A DNA stretch of 64,000 bases, from the NCBI RefSeq assembly GCF_000344615.1, contig NZ_KB467824.1, forward strand, positions 1,204,592 to 1,268,591, written 5' to 3'. This document shows, piece after piece, positions 55,182-63,955 of the stretch (position 1 is its first letter; every line of letters starts with the position of its first letter). This DNA comes from Janthinobacterium sp. CG3 (GTDB lineage: Bacteria; Pseudomonadota; Gammaproteobacteria; Burkholderiales; Burkholderiaceae_D). The notes under the pieces are model-generated. The model had not been told where the DNA came from and did not search any database. It worked only from the letters and a program-made list of their open reading frames with translations. The translations under genes and the position numbers were made by a program.

Positions 55182-55934
55182 TTCCGACGCTTTCCTGTTC
55201 CGCTACCTGCCGGTGGTGCTGGCCGGCTATTTCGGGCTGGGCCGGCGCCGGGCCAGCTGGGCCGCGGCATGGCTGGCGCTGGCCTCGCTGTTCTTTTACG
55301 GTTACTGGGAGGCGCGCTACTGCCGTTGCTGCTGGCCTCGATCACGCTGAACTACGGTTGCGGCCGGGCGCTGGCGGCGGCCGCGGCGGCGCGGCGCAAG
55401 GCGTGTTTGTTGGGCGCGCTGGGCGCCAACCAGGCGCTGCTGGCCTACTATAAATACGCCAATTTCTTCGTCGACAGCCTGAACCGGGCCGGCGCTGGCG
55501 ACTGGGTGGTGCCGGACATCGTGCTGCCGATCGGCACTTCCTTCTTCATTGTTTCTCAGCTACTTCCCGCACTTGATCGCCGGCCCGGTGCCGCACCACA
55601 AGGACATAATGGCGCAATTCGCCGAGCCGGCCAATTGCCGGCCGTTGGCATCGAATTTCACCATCGGCCTGTCGATTTTCGTCGTCGGCCAGGTGAAAAA
55701 GTGTTGATCGCAGACAACATCTCGCCGATGGTCGGGCCGGTCTACGGCGCCGGCGCCCAGCCGCAGCTGCTGGAGGCGTGGATCGGCACGCTGGCCTACA
55801 CCTTGCAGCTGTATTTCGACTTCTCCGGCTACTCCGACATGGCGATTGGCCTGTCGCGCCTGTTCGGCGTGAGGCTGCCGCTAAACTTCAACTCGCCCTA
55901 CAAGGCGCGCGGTGACTTCTGGCGGCGCTGGCAC
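55171..55934 (+). pseudogene. Decayed MBOAT O-acetyltransferase (AlgI/PatA type)
   Basis: The gene once encoded a membrane-bound O-acyltransferase for polysaccharide acetylation. It starts well (MLFNSDAFLFRYLPVVLAGYF and LASLFFYGYWEARY) but loses one base near 55320; the frame resumes as LPLLLASITLNYG. After IGTSFFI (about 55548) a stretch expected to contain the next membrane span is missing, and SYFPHLIAGPV continues in another frame. A further lost base near 55700 precedes KVLIADNISP. The last match is DFWRRWH at about 55916-55934, containing the catalytic-region His, after which the C-terminal third is gone. At least three frame changes and two deletions make it non-functional. Confidence 0.85.
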
Positions 55935-55945
55935 GCGCCGGCACG

Positions 55946-56373
55946 CGCCTGCGCCTGTATATCAACCCGACCCATGCGCTGACGCTCGACGCCCTGTACT
56001 AGTCCGGCAAATGGGCGCCGATGGAAGCCAGGCAGGGCGCCCTGGCGCGGCTGGCCGAGCGCCACCGCGGGGCCGGCTGCGACCTGCGCCTGTGCGACTT
56101 CTCCGGCTTCAACAGCATTACCACCGAGACTATCCCGCAGCTCAGCCGGCGCCGCGAGATGGCCCACTATTGGGAAGCGTCGCACTATCGCAGCCATGTC
56201 GGAAATGATCCTGGCGCGCATCTTCGGCGCCGCCGAGGCGTTGCCGGCGCCGGCCGACTTCGGCGTAGAACTCGACAGCGCGATGCTGCCGGCGCACTTG
56301 GCAAGCTGCCGGGCGCCAACGCCGGCTTCGGCGTCCACCATTCGCTGATCAACGCGGCATCGGCGCGGCCTAG
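55946..56373 (+). pseudogene. Remnant of the O-acetylation partner gene
   Basis: Fused directly to the MBOAT remnant is the C-terminal part of another gene: LRLYINPTHALTLDALY, an in-frame TAG at 56000, then SGKWAPMEARQGALARLAER, DFSGFNSITTETIPQ and MAHYWEASHYRSHVG. A frame change near 56200 leads to EMILARIFGAAEA and DFGVELDSAMLPAHLA. It resembles the periplasmic SGNH/AlgJ-like or DUF1574-like partners that sit beside MBOAT genes; that identity is inferred. No intact start exists. The gene was probably joined to the MBOAT remnant by a deletion of the sequence between. Confidence 0.65.
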
Positions 56374-56380
56374 CGGTGCA

Positions 56381-56409
56381 TTGGCGCGTAGCCGAATGGC
56401 GCTTATAGT
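56381..56409 (+). promoter_or_regulatory. Beta-lactamase promoter
   Basis: TTGGCG (56381-56386) and TATAGT (56404-56409) are 17 bases apart, with a good -10. Transcription would start near 56416 and give a leader of about 29 bases before the ATG at 56445. The promoter lies at the end of the pseudogene remnant, so the beta-lactamase is expressed independently of the polysaccharide genes. No ampR-like regulator is adjacent. Confidence 0.6.
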
Positions 56410-56444
56410 ATGATTTATCTTCAGTAAATCAAAACAAGTGAAAA

Positions 56445-57353
56445 ATGAATCATTCGCCACACCGCAGGATATTTTTGCTCGCCGCCGCATCGGTGCCGCT
56501 GATGGCCCCCAGCAGCGTCCGGGCCGTCGCGGGCAGCGGCGCGGCGGCCGCCAAAATGCACGTCGCCGTGGCCGTCGCGCAGCTGGCGGAATTGGAAAAA
56601 ACGCTGGGCGGTCGCCTTGGCGTGTTCGCACTCGATACCGGCGACGGTTCGCAGCTGAGCCACCGAGCCGGCGAGCGCTTCGCGTTTTGCAGCACGGCCA
56701 AGGTCATGATCGCCTCCGCCATCCTGGCGCGCAGCGCCCAGGTTGCGGGGCGGCTGCGCCAGCGCGTCCGCTACGCCAAGGGCGAGCTGGTCAACTATTC
56801 GCCGATTACCGAACGCCACGTCGGCGACGGCATGACGGTCGCCGAACTGTGCGCCGCCGGCATCCAATACAGCGACAACACCTCGGCCAACTTGCTGATC
56901 AAGATCCTCGGCGGACCGGCCGCGGTGACCGCGTACGCGCGCTCGATCGGCGACACCACGTTCCGCCTCGACCGCCTGGAGACGGAACTCAATTCGGCGA
57001 TACCGGGCGATCCGCGCGACACGACGACGCCGGAGGCGATGGGCCTCAGCCTGCGGCGTGTGGCGCTGGGCGACGCGCTGGCGCCGGCGTCGCGCGAGCT
57101 GCTGCAGGACTGGCTGCGCGGCAATACGACCGGCGCCAAGCGGATTCGCGCCGCCGTGCCGGCCGATTGGCAAGTCGGCGACAAGACCGGCACCGGCGAC
57201 TACGGCACGGCGAACGATGTCGGCGTGGTGTGGCGGCCGAACCGCGCCCCCGTCGTCGTCTCGATCTACACCACGCATGCGGAGAAGGACGCGAAGGCGA
57301 GCGACGAGGTGATCGCGGCGGCGGCGCGCATCGTCGTGGCCTGGCTCGGCTAG
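56445..57353 (+). CDS. bla: Class A beta-lactamase
   Basis: This 302-residue periplasmic serine beta-lactamase shows all class A motifs: CSTAK with Ser83 and Lys86 (Ambler 70 and 73), SDN at 143-145 (130-132), Glu179 in LETELN (166, omega loop) and KTG at 247-249 (234-236). Cys82 precedes the Ser, but there is no Cys after KTG, where TGTGDYG occurs, so the disulphide of KPC/SME-type carbapenemases is not possible. The signal contains HRRIFLLAAA, an RRxFL Tat-type motif as in several related chromosomal enzymes. It has its own promoter. The spectrum cannot be predicted. Confidence 0.95.
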   Translation: MNHSPHRRIFLLAAASVPLMAPSSVRAVAGSGAAAAKMHVAVAVAQLAELEKTLGGRLGVFALDTGDGSQLSHRAGERFAFCSTAKVMIASAILARSAQVAGRLRQRVRYAKGELVNYSPITERHVGDGMTVAELCAAGIQYSDNTSANLLIKILGGPAAVTAYARSIGDTTFRLDRLETELNSAIPGDPRDTTTPEAMGLSLRRVALGDALAPASRELLQDWLRGNTTGAKRIRAAVPADWQVGDKTGTGDYGTANDVGVVWRPNRAPVVVSIYTTHAEKDAKASDEVIAAAARIVVAWLG

Positions 57354-57383
57354 GCCCGCCCCGGCGGCAAGCGCGTTGCGCCG

Positions 57384-58139
57384 TCAGCCGCCGCGCCGGG
57401 TCAGCACCGCGCAGCCCTTTTCGCAGTCGCGCGCGCTCTGCTCGAACATCGGAAATTCGCTGCGCCAGCGGCGCAGGATGGCCTGCTCGTCGGGCCGGCC
57501 GGCGTCGTCGAGGAAGACGCTGCCGCCGGCGCCGATGCGGTGGAACAACAGCGGTCCGGCCGGGTAGCGCGCCAGCACCCGCGTCGCCAGCGGCGGGCCG
57601 TCGATCACCAGCATGTCGATGGCCGGCTCGTCGGGCAGGAAGTCGGGCACGTACCACGGCCAGCTGTCGCTGCCGAGCGCGTGCTCGCGCAGCGGCGCCT
57701 CCAGTACCACGGCCCATTCGCTCAGGCCGTGGTGTTGCAGTTGCTGCCGGGTTTGTTCGGCGAAGTGCGGCTCGTGCTCCAGGCTGTAGACCTTGCCGCG
57801 CCCGTTCAGCTGCATGCAGCGCGCCAGCACCAGCGTCGAGGTGCCGCTGCTGCATTCGACCACCAGGCGCGGTTTGGCGGCGAAGGCGTGGCGCGCCAGT
57901 TCCAGCAGGAAGTCGGGCGAGGCGGCCCAGCCGCGCGTGTCCGGCAGGCTGCGTTCGAGGCGCAGGTCGATGTACAGGCTGTGCAGCGCCTCGAGCTGGC
58001 GGAACAGGTTCGCCGGCGTCTGTTTTCCCTGGTCGCGCAGTTCGTGCGCCAGCAGGTGGATCAGGCGCACCTTGTGCAGCGTGTACAGGCACAGCAGCGC
58101 GAGCGAGAATATCAGCAGGATGGCGGTGATGGGGAACAT
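57384..58139 (-). CDS. Membrane-anchored class I methyltransferase-like protein
   Basis: This 251-residue protein has one N-terminal transmembrane helix (residues 4-20) and then a cytoplasmic Rossmann domain of the Methyltransf_24 type. It shows VVECSSGTSTLVLARCMQ as the SAM loop, YSLEHEPHFAEQ, DMLVIDGPPLATR and GGSVFLDDAGRPDE. It may methylate a polysaccharide component; the acceptor is unknown. It is the last gene of the leftward operon that begins with the amidotransferase, 14 bases after the GT4-CapK gene. It converges on the beta-lactamase. Confidence 0.82.
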   Translation of the reverse strand: MFPITAILLIFSLALLCLYTLHKVRLIHLLAHELRDQGKQTPANLFRQLEALHSLYIDLRLERSLPDTRGWAASPDFLLELARHAFAAKPRLVVECSSGTSTLVLARCMQLNGRGKVYSLEHEPHFAEQTRQQLQHHGLSEWAVVLEAPLREHALGSDSWPWYVPDFLPDEPAIDMLVIDGPPLATRVLARYPAGPLLFHRIGAGGSVFLDDAGRPDEQAILRRWRSEFPMFEQSARDCEKGCAVLTRRGG

Positions 58140-58153
58140 GGGCGTGGCTCTCT

Positions 58154-60586
58154 TCAGGTTAGGACTACTTTACTGACGACGTAGCGGAATTTTCCCGAGG
58201 CCTCGGGCGGGATTTCGCCGACCTCCTCGATGACGACCAGCACGGCCGCGCCCAGCCTGGCCTTGAAGCCGTGCTCGATCGCCCGCCGCGCCGGCGCGCC
58301 GAGCGCCGGCAGCGCCACCAGCAGCACGCGGGTCAGTTCCAGGCTTTCCTGGACGATCTTGAAGGCGCGCACCTGCGGCAGCTCGCGCAGGATGTACACC
58401 AGCGCCAGGCCGTGCATGACGGTGCCGTCGTGCGCCACCACGAAGTCGGTGCTGCGGCCCTCGATGCGCTTGAGCAGCGGCAGGCCGCGCCCGCACGGGC
58501 AGGGTTGCGGGTCGAGCGCGCCGATGTCGCCGGTGCGGTAGCGGATAAAGGGGAACTCGCGGGTGGCCAGGTGGGTGACGACGATTTCGCCGCTTTCGCC
58601 CGGCGCCACCGGCGCGCCGTCGGCGCCGACGATTTCGACGATGATGTCCTCGGCCGTGATGTGCATGCCGCCCTCCGGGCAGGCGTGGGCGATGAAGCCG
58701 GCGTCGCGCCCGCCGTAGCCGTTGGCCACCGGGCAACCGAAGGTGGCGCTGATCAGTTCGCGCTGCTCGTCGTACAGGCGCTCGGAGGTGACGAAGGCGA
58801 CGCGGATGCCCAGGCCGTGCAGCGGCACGCCGCGGCTGCGCGCGTGGCTGGCGATGCGGCTGAGCGCCGACGGGTAGCCGAACAGCATTTTCGGGCGGAT
58901 CCGGCGGATCTGGCCGACGAATTCGTCGAGCCGGGCCGGCGACATGTCGAAGGCCGGCAGCAGGGTGCTGCGCATGAGCCGGTCGCGCAGCGCGCGCAGG
59001 CGGTCCTGCGCCTTCAGTTCGATCGGCGAACCCCACACCACCACCTCCGGGTCGCCGATGTCGACGCCCCACCAGCGCGTGGCGCGCCATTTCGCCGCGA
59101 CGTCGTGGCTGACGCGCTCGCGGCCGAGGTAGAACACCAGCGGCTCGCCGCTGGAGCCGCCGGTGTTGCAGCGGCTCAGGGGGCCGGCGCGTTCGGACTT
59201 GAAGCCGTCGCGCGCGGCGCTGATGGCCGCCTTGTCGAGCAGCGGCAGGCGCCGCAGGTCGTCGAGCCGGTACAGGTCGGCGGCGTCGAAGCCGAGCGCG
59301 GCGAATTGCGCGCGGTAGTGCGGCACGTGCGCCTGGGCGTGCGCCAGCAGCGCGCGCAGGCGCGCCAGCTGGCATTGCCGCAGCCGCGCCGGGCTCCACC
59401 ACTGCGACTGTTCCAGCTGGCGCCGCAGCGCCACGCTGGCGTGCCGTTTGGCGCGTTCGTGCAGCGGAAACAGCAGCGCCGCCCGCAGCGCGGTGCGCCA
59501 GCCGGGCCGGCGCGCCGCGCGCAGGCGCCGGTAGTGCGCCAGCAGCAGCGGCGCCACCTGCTGCCAGTCGAACTGGCGCACGTGCGCCTGCCCGGCGGCG
59601 GCCAGGCGGCGCGCGCTGGACGGGTTGCGGATCAGCGTCAGCAGCGCCTGCGCCATCGCCTCGGCGTCGCCCGGGCGCACCAGCAGCGCGGTGACGTCGT
59701 GTTGCAGCAGCGCCGGGATGCCGCCGACGTCGGTGCTCACCAGCGGCACGCCGCAGGCCAGCGCCTCCAGCACCGAGATGGGCATATTGTCGGCCAGGCT
59801 GGGGTTGAGCACCAGGTCGGCCTGGTGGTACAGCAGCGGCATGTCGGCGTTGTCGACGCGCCCGGCGAAGCGCAGCGCCGCCGCCACGCCGAGCTGCTGC
59901 GCCAGTTGTTCCAGCGCGCCCCGTTCGGGGCCGCTGCCGGCCAGCAGCAGTTGCGCGTCCGGACAGGCGCGCAGCACGATGGCGAAGGCGCGCAGCGCGC
60001 TGGCGTTGTCGTAGACCGCCTCGAGGTTGCGCGCCACCAGCACCACCGGACCGGCGTGCGCCACGCGCCCCGGCGCGAAGCGGCCCAGGTCGACGATGTT
60101 GGGAACGATCTGGGTGGCGTAGCCGTGGCGCTCGAAGACGCCGGCCAGGAACGCCGACGGCACCACGACGGCGTCGGCCAGGCGCAGGCTCAGGCCGACC
60201 AGCCAGCCGCGCCGCGCCAGGAAGGTCTCGGCCTCGCCGCCGCGGTAATTCACCAGCACCGGCTTGCCCTTCAGGCGCGCCAACCAGATCGCCGGGGCCG
60301 CGTACAGGTGCCAGGACCAGCCGGAATTGGCCATCACGTGGAACAGGTCGACGGTGTCGACCACGCGCCACAGGCGCCACAGGTAGCCGGCCAGCCGCGC
60401 CGCCGCGCGCAGGCCCTTGACGCGCGCCAGCCAGGCCGGCCGCTGCGGCGCGTTGAGCTGGATCAGTTGCACCGAGGCGCCCTCGGCGCGCAGCAGCGCG
60501 GCCAGTTGGCGGGTCTGGTTGGCCATGCCGCCGGACGGCGGCGGCAACGGCCCCAGCAGGGCGAGGCGCAGGCCGGCCAGTCTCAT
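58154..60586 (-). CDS. GT4-CapK (PaaK-like adenylate-forming) fusion protein
   Basis: This 810-residue protein joins two families. Residues 1 to about 370 form a GT4 glycosyltransferase: GPLPPPSGGMANQTRQLAAL, VVPSAFLAGVFERHGY, VLVARNLEAVYDN and the donor loop LNPSLADNMPISVLEALACG. Residues about 390-810 form a CapK/phenylacetate-CoA-ligase-like domain: CNTGGSSGEPLVFYLGRE (P-loop), ANGYGGRDAGFIAHACPEGG and RYRTGDIGALD. CapK proteins are implicated in polysaccharide acylation or capsule assembly. The fusion suggests that one sugar is transferred and acylated or aminoacylated by the same protein. Its ATG overlaps the GT4 gene upstream. Confidence 0.93.
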   Translation of the reverse strand: MRLAGLRLALLGPLPPPSGGMANQTRQLAALLRAEGASVQLIQLNAPQRPAWLARVKGLRAAARLAGYLWRLWRVVDTVDLFHVMANSGWSWHLYAAPAIWLARLKGKPVLVNYRGGEAETFLARRGWLVGLSLRLADAVVVPSAFLAGVFERHGYATQIVPNIVDLGRFAPGRVAHAGPVVLVARNLEAVYDNASALRAFAIVLRACPDAQLLLAGSGPERGALEQLAQQLGVAAALRFAGRVDNADMPLLYHQADLVLNPSLADNMPISVLEALACGVPLVSTDVGGIPALLQHDVTALLVRPGDAEAMAQALLTLIRNPSSARRLAAAGQAHVRQFDWQQVAPLLLAHYRRLRAARRPGWRTALRAALLFPLHERAKRHASVALRRQLEQSQWWSPARLRQCQLARLRALLAHAQAHVPHYRAQFAALGFDAADLYRLDDLRRLPLLDKAAISAARDGFKSERAGPLSRCNTGGSSGEPLVFYLGRERVSHDVAAKWRATRWWGVDIGDPEVVVWGSPIELKAQDRLRALRDRLMRSTLLPAFDMSPARLDEFVGQIRRIRPKMLFGYPSALSRIASHARSRGVPLHGLGIRVAFVTSERLYDEQRELISATFGCPVANGYGGRDAGFIAHACPEGGMHITAEDIIVEIVGADGAPVAPGESGEIVVTHLATREFPFIRYRTGDIGALDPQPCPCGRGLPLLKRIEGRSTDFVVAHDGTVMHGLALVYILRELPQVRAFKIVQESLELTRVLLVALPALGAPARRAIEHGFKARLGAAVLVVIEEVGEIPPEASGKFRYVVSKVVLT

Positions 60587-61824
60587 GGCTTGCGCCCGGC
60601 CAGCAGGCGCGCGTAGACGGCGCCGTAGCGCGCCACGCTGGCGCCCCAGTTGCGTTCGTTTTCGACGTAGTCGCGGGCCGCTTGGCGCAGCGCCGGCCAG
60701 CTGTCGGCGCGGCGCAGCAGGCCGGTGACGGCGTCGGCCAGCGCGTCGGCGTCGCCTGCGGCGAACAGGATGCCGGTCTTGCCGTCGGCGATCAGTTCGC
60801 GGTGGCCGCCGACGTCGGAGGCCACCACCAGGCGGCCCTGGGCCATCGCCTCCAGCGGTTTCAACGGCGTGACCAGGTCGGTCAGGCGCATCGCCAGGCG
60901 CGGGTAGACCAGCACGTCGAGCAGGCGGTAGTAGTCGGCGGTGTGGCGCTGCGCCACGCGGCCGGCGAAGATCACTTGGCCGGCCACGCCCAGGCGCGCG
61001 GCCAGCGCCTTCAGTTCGGCCTCCTGCGGGCCGCCGCCGACCAGCAGCAGGCGCATGCGCGGGAAGGCCGCCAGCATGCGCGGCAGCGCCCGCAGCAGCA
61101 GCGCCAGGCCCTCGTAGGCGTAGAACGAGCCGATGAAGCCGACCACCGGCGCGCCGTGCGGGTCCGGCGCCAGGCCCAGCGCGCCGGCCAGCGGCGAGGC
61201 CGCGGCGCCCTGGCCGGCCGCGGCCGTGGCGCCCAGTTCGGCCGCCTCGACCGCGTTGGGGATCACGGTGATGTTGGCGGCGGCGATGCCGCGTTGGCGC
61301 ATGTCGCCGCGCAGGCCCTCGCAGATGGTGGTGACGGCGTCGACGCGGCGCAGCGCGTAGCTTTCCAACGCCCGCGTCAGGCGGTAGCGCAGGCCGCCGG
61401 CGCGGCTGGTGCCGTGGTCGACGGCGGCGTCCTCCCAGAAGGCGCGCACTTCATAGACCACCGGGATGCCCAGCGCGCGCCCGACGCTGAGCGCGGCCAG
61501 CGCGTTCAGCGCCGGCGAGTGGGCGTGCAGGATGTCGGGCGCGGTCAGCGTGGCGACCTGGTGCAGGCGCCGGGCCAGGCCGAGCACCACGCCGACCTGG
61601 CCCAGCAGCGGCAGGCTGGCCCACCAGGCGGTGGCGGGCGCGGTGCGGTAGAACAGCCAGCCGTCGACCTGCTGCTCGGCGGCGTCGGTGGCGCCCTGTT
61701 TGGCGCTGGTCAGATGGGCCGTGCTCCAGCCGAGCGCGCGCTGCTGGCGCAGGATGGACAGGGTGCGGAAGGCGTAGCCGCTGTGCAGCGGCGCCGAGTG
61801 GTCCAATATGTGCAGGATGCGCAT
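60583..61824 (-). CDS. XrtA-associated GT4 glycosyltransferase
   Basis: This 413-residue GT-B enzyme matches the group of glycosyltransferases found with exosortase A. It shows the start MRILHILDHSAPLHSGYAFR, IPVVYEVRAFWEDAAVDHGT, ITVIPNAVEAAELG, VGFIGSFYAYEGLALLLRAL and the donor region VTPLKPLEAMAQGRLVVASD. It should add a sugar to the lipid-linked unit. Its stop overlaps the next gene (ATGA). A 163-base gap with GC-rich hairpins separates it from the amidotransferase upstream. Confidence 0.93.
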   Translation of the reverse strand: MRILHILDHSAPLHSGYAFRTLSILRQQRALGWSTAHLTSAKQGATDAAEQQVDGWLFYRTAPATAWWASLPLLGQVGVVLGLARRLHQVATLTAPDILHAHSPALNALAALSVGRALGIPVVYEVRAFWEDAAVDHGTSRAGGLRYRLTRALESYALRRVDAVTTICEGLRGDMRQRGIAAANITVIPNAVEAAELGATAAAGQGAAASPLAGALGLAPDPHGAPVVGFIGSFYAYEGLALLLRALPRMLAAFPRMRLLLVGGGPQEAELKALAARLGVAGQVIFAGRVAQRHTADYYRLLDVLVYPRLAMRLTDLVTPLKPLEAMAQGRLVVASDVGGHRELIADGKTGILFAAGDADALADAVTGLLRRADSWPALRQAARDYVENERNWGASVARYGAVYARLLAGRKP

Positions 61825-61987
61825 GCAATTCCCGTGTCTCTGTCGATAGTTAGGTGGGCGGGCCGGCGGCGTTGAAAATCAAGCCGGGGCAAAGCGCCGG
61901 GCTCGGAGCTTCAGCTCCGGCCGCGGGGTTGCGCCGCCGGTTTGAAGGATGTCAACGCCGTAGCCGCCGAACCCAGAGCCCGTTAGC

Positions 61988-63955
61988 CTATGATTGATAG
62001 GTTTGCGGCCGGGCCTGTTGATGCCGGTCAATGGTCGGGGAAGTAGCGCCGGCAAGCGTACGCGGCAGCACTTGGCGCAGGAAGGATTCGAACATCAGCA
62101 GCGACCACAGGGCCGCGCTGTGATCGCGCCGGCCGCTGTCGTGCTGCGCCAGCAGCGTGCGCACGCAGTCCATATTGAACATGCCGGTGCCTGCCAGGGT
62201 CGGCGCCAACAGGCGCGCGCGCAGCCGCTCGCGCAGCGGGCCGCGCAACCAGGCCGCCAGCGGCACCGAAAAGCCCATCTTCTTGCGGTACAGGATCTGC
62301 TCGCTCAGATAGGGCCGCAGCGCCTTCTTGAGCAGGTATTTGCCTTCGCCGCCGCGCAGTTTCAGCCGCGGCGGCAGGCCGGAGATCCATTCGACCAGTT
62401 CGTGGTCGAGCAGCGGCGAGCGCACCTCCAGCGCGTGGGCCATGCTGGCGCGGTCGACCTTGGTGAGGATGTCGCCGGGCAGGTAGGTTTTCAGGTCGAG
62501 GTACTGGACCTGCGACAGCGGGTCGCGCGCCGGACTGGCCTTGGCGTGGCGGCGCAGCACCTCGACGGCGCGGTAGCCGTCCAACTGGCGCAGCAGGTCG
62601 GCGCTGAACAGCTGCGCGCGCAGCGCGTCGGGCATCAGCGACACGCTGTGGAAGTAGGCGTCGACGCTGTCGCGCGCCAGCGCCTCGAAGGTGGTCTTGG
62701 CGCGCAGCGCGCGCGGCGCCCAGTCGGCCTTCGGGTAGAGCCGCCCGAGCAGGCCGAAGGCCGGCCGGCGCAGGCCCAGCGGCAGCAGCGCGCGCAGGCG
62801 CTCCTCGTGCAGGTGGTAGCGGTAGCGCCGGTAGCCGGCCAGGTTCTCGTCGCCGCCGTCGCCCGACAGCGCCACCGTCACGCGCTGGCGCGCCAGCTGG
62901 CAGACGCGGTAAGTCGGCAGCGCCGAGCTGTCGGCGAACGGTTCGTCGTACAGCGTGGCCAGCTGGTCGATCAGGGCGAAGTCGTCCTGTTCGACCTGCA
63001 GCGCGTGGTGGCGGGTGGCGTAGCGCTGCGCCACCATGTCGGCGTAGGCCGATTCGTTGAAGGCCGGGTCGCCGAACGAGATCGAGCAGGTGTTGACCGG
63101 TTCGCCCATGGCGCCGGCCATCAGCGCCACCACGGCGCTGGAATCGACGCCGCCGGACAGGAAGGCGCCCAGCGGCACGTCGGCCACCAGGCGGATGCTG
63201 ACGGCCTCGCGCAGGCGCGCCAGCAGCTCGTCGCAGGCGGCGGCCTCGCTGGCGGGGTGGTGCGGGGCGAACGGCACGTCCCAGTATTGGCTGGGCGCCG
63301 GCAGCGCCGGCGCGCCGGCGTGCAGCGTCAGCGTGTGGCCGGGCGGCAGTTTCAGCGCGGCGCGGAAGATCGTGCGCGGCTCCGGCACGTAGCCGTAGGC
63401 GAAGTAGTCCTCGACCGCCGCCGGGTCGAGTTCGCGCGCCAGTTCGGCGTCGCCCAGCAGCGCCTTCAGCTCGGAGCCGAACAGCAGCCTGCCGTCGGCG
63501 GTGCGGCCGTAGTACAGCGGCTTGACGCCGAGCCGGTCGCGCGCCAGGAACAGCGTCTGGCGCTTGCGGTCCCACAGGCCGAAGGCGAACATGCCGCGGA
63601 AGCGCTCGACGCAGCGCTCGCCCCATTGTTCCCAGGCGTGGACGATGACCTCGGTGTCGCATTGGCTGCGGAAGCGGTGGCCGAGGCCGGCCAGCTCGCG
63701 CGCTAGTTCCTTGAAGTTGTAGATCTCGCCGTTGTAGACCACCACCACGTCGCCGTCCTCGTTGAACAGCGGCTGCTGGCCGCCGTTCAGGTCGATGATC
63801 GCCAGGCGCCGGTGGCCCAGCCCCAGCCCCGGTTCCAAATACACGCCGCCCTGGTCGGGGCCGCGGTGGTACTGGCTCTGGTTCATCCGCACCAGCGCGT
63901 CGCGGGCGATGGCGCGTTTGCCGAGGAGGTCGAAAATGCCGACGATGCCGCACAT
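61988..63955 (-). CDS. XrtA/PEP-CTERM system amidotransferase (AsnB type)
   Basis: This 655-residue protein matches the amidotransferase typically encoded next to exosortase A. The glutaminase domain is intact: MCGIVGIFD with nucleophile Cys2, QYHRGPDQGG, NGEIYNF and SQCDTEVI. The synthetase domain has LSGGVDSSAVVALMAG, LSGDGGDENLAGY and KKMGFSVPLAAWL. It probably amidates a carboxylate of the polysaccharide (for example a uronic acid) using glutamine. AAAGGACA lies about six bases before the ATG at 63955. Its conservation beside xrtA suggests that the exosortase gene lies just right of this window. Confidence 0.95.
   Translation of the reverse strand: MCGIVGIFDLLGKRAIARDALVRMNQSQYHRGPDQGGVYLEPGLGLGHRRLAIIDLNGGQQPLFNEDGDVVVVYNGEIYNFKELARELAGLGHRFRSQCDTEVIVHAWEQWGERCVERFRGMFAFGLWDRKRQTLFLARDRLGVKPLYYGRTADGRLLFGSELKALLGDAELARELDPAAVEDYFAYGYVPEPRTIFRAALKLPPGHTLTLHAGAPALPAPSQYWDVPFAPHHPASEAAACDELLARLREAVSIRLVADVPLGAFLSGGVDSSAVVALMAGAMGEPVNTCSISFGDPAFNESAYADMVAQRYATRHHALQVEQDDFALIDQLATLYDEPFADSSALPTYRVCQLARQRVTVALSGDGGDENLAGYRRYRYHLHEERLRALLPLGLRRPAFGLLGRLYPKADWAPRALRAKTTFEALARDSVDAYFHSVSLMPDALRAQLFSADLLRQLDGYRAVEVLRRHAKASPARDPLSQVQYLDLKTYLPGDILTKVDRASMAHALEVRSPLLDHELVEWISGLPPRLKLRGGEGKYLLKKALRPYLSEQILYRKKMGFSVPLAAWLRGPLRERLRARLLAPTLAGTGMFNMDCVRTLLAQHDSGRRDHSAALWSLLMFESFLRQVLPRTLAGATSPTIDRHQQARPQTYQS

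Noticed and set aside
58271-60616. A 781-codon open frame on the plus strand
   Set aside because: It is antisense to the GT4-CapK gene, is very rich in Arg, Ala, Gln and Val, and shows no domain. It results from high GC at third codon positions.
61873-61883. TTGAAAATCAA as a third FNR box
   Set aside because: The half-sites TTGA and TCAA are only three bases apart; the FNR consensus needs TTGAT and ATCAA with four bases between.
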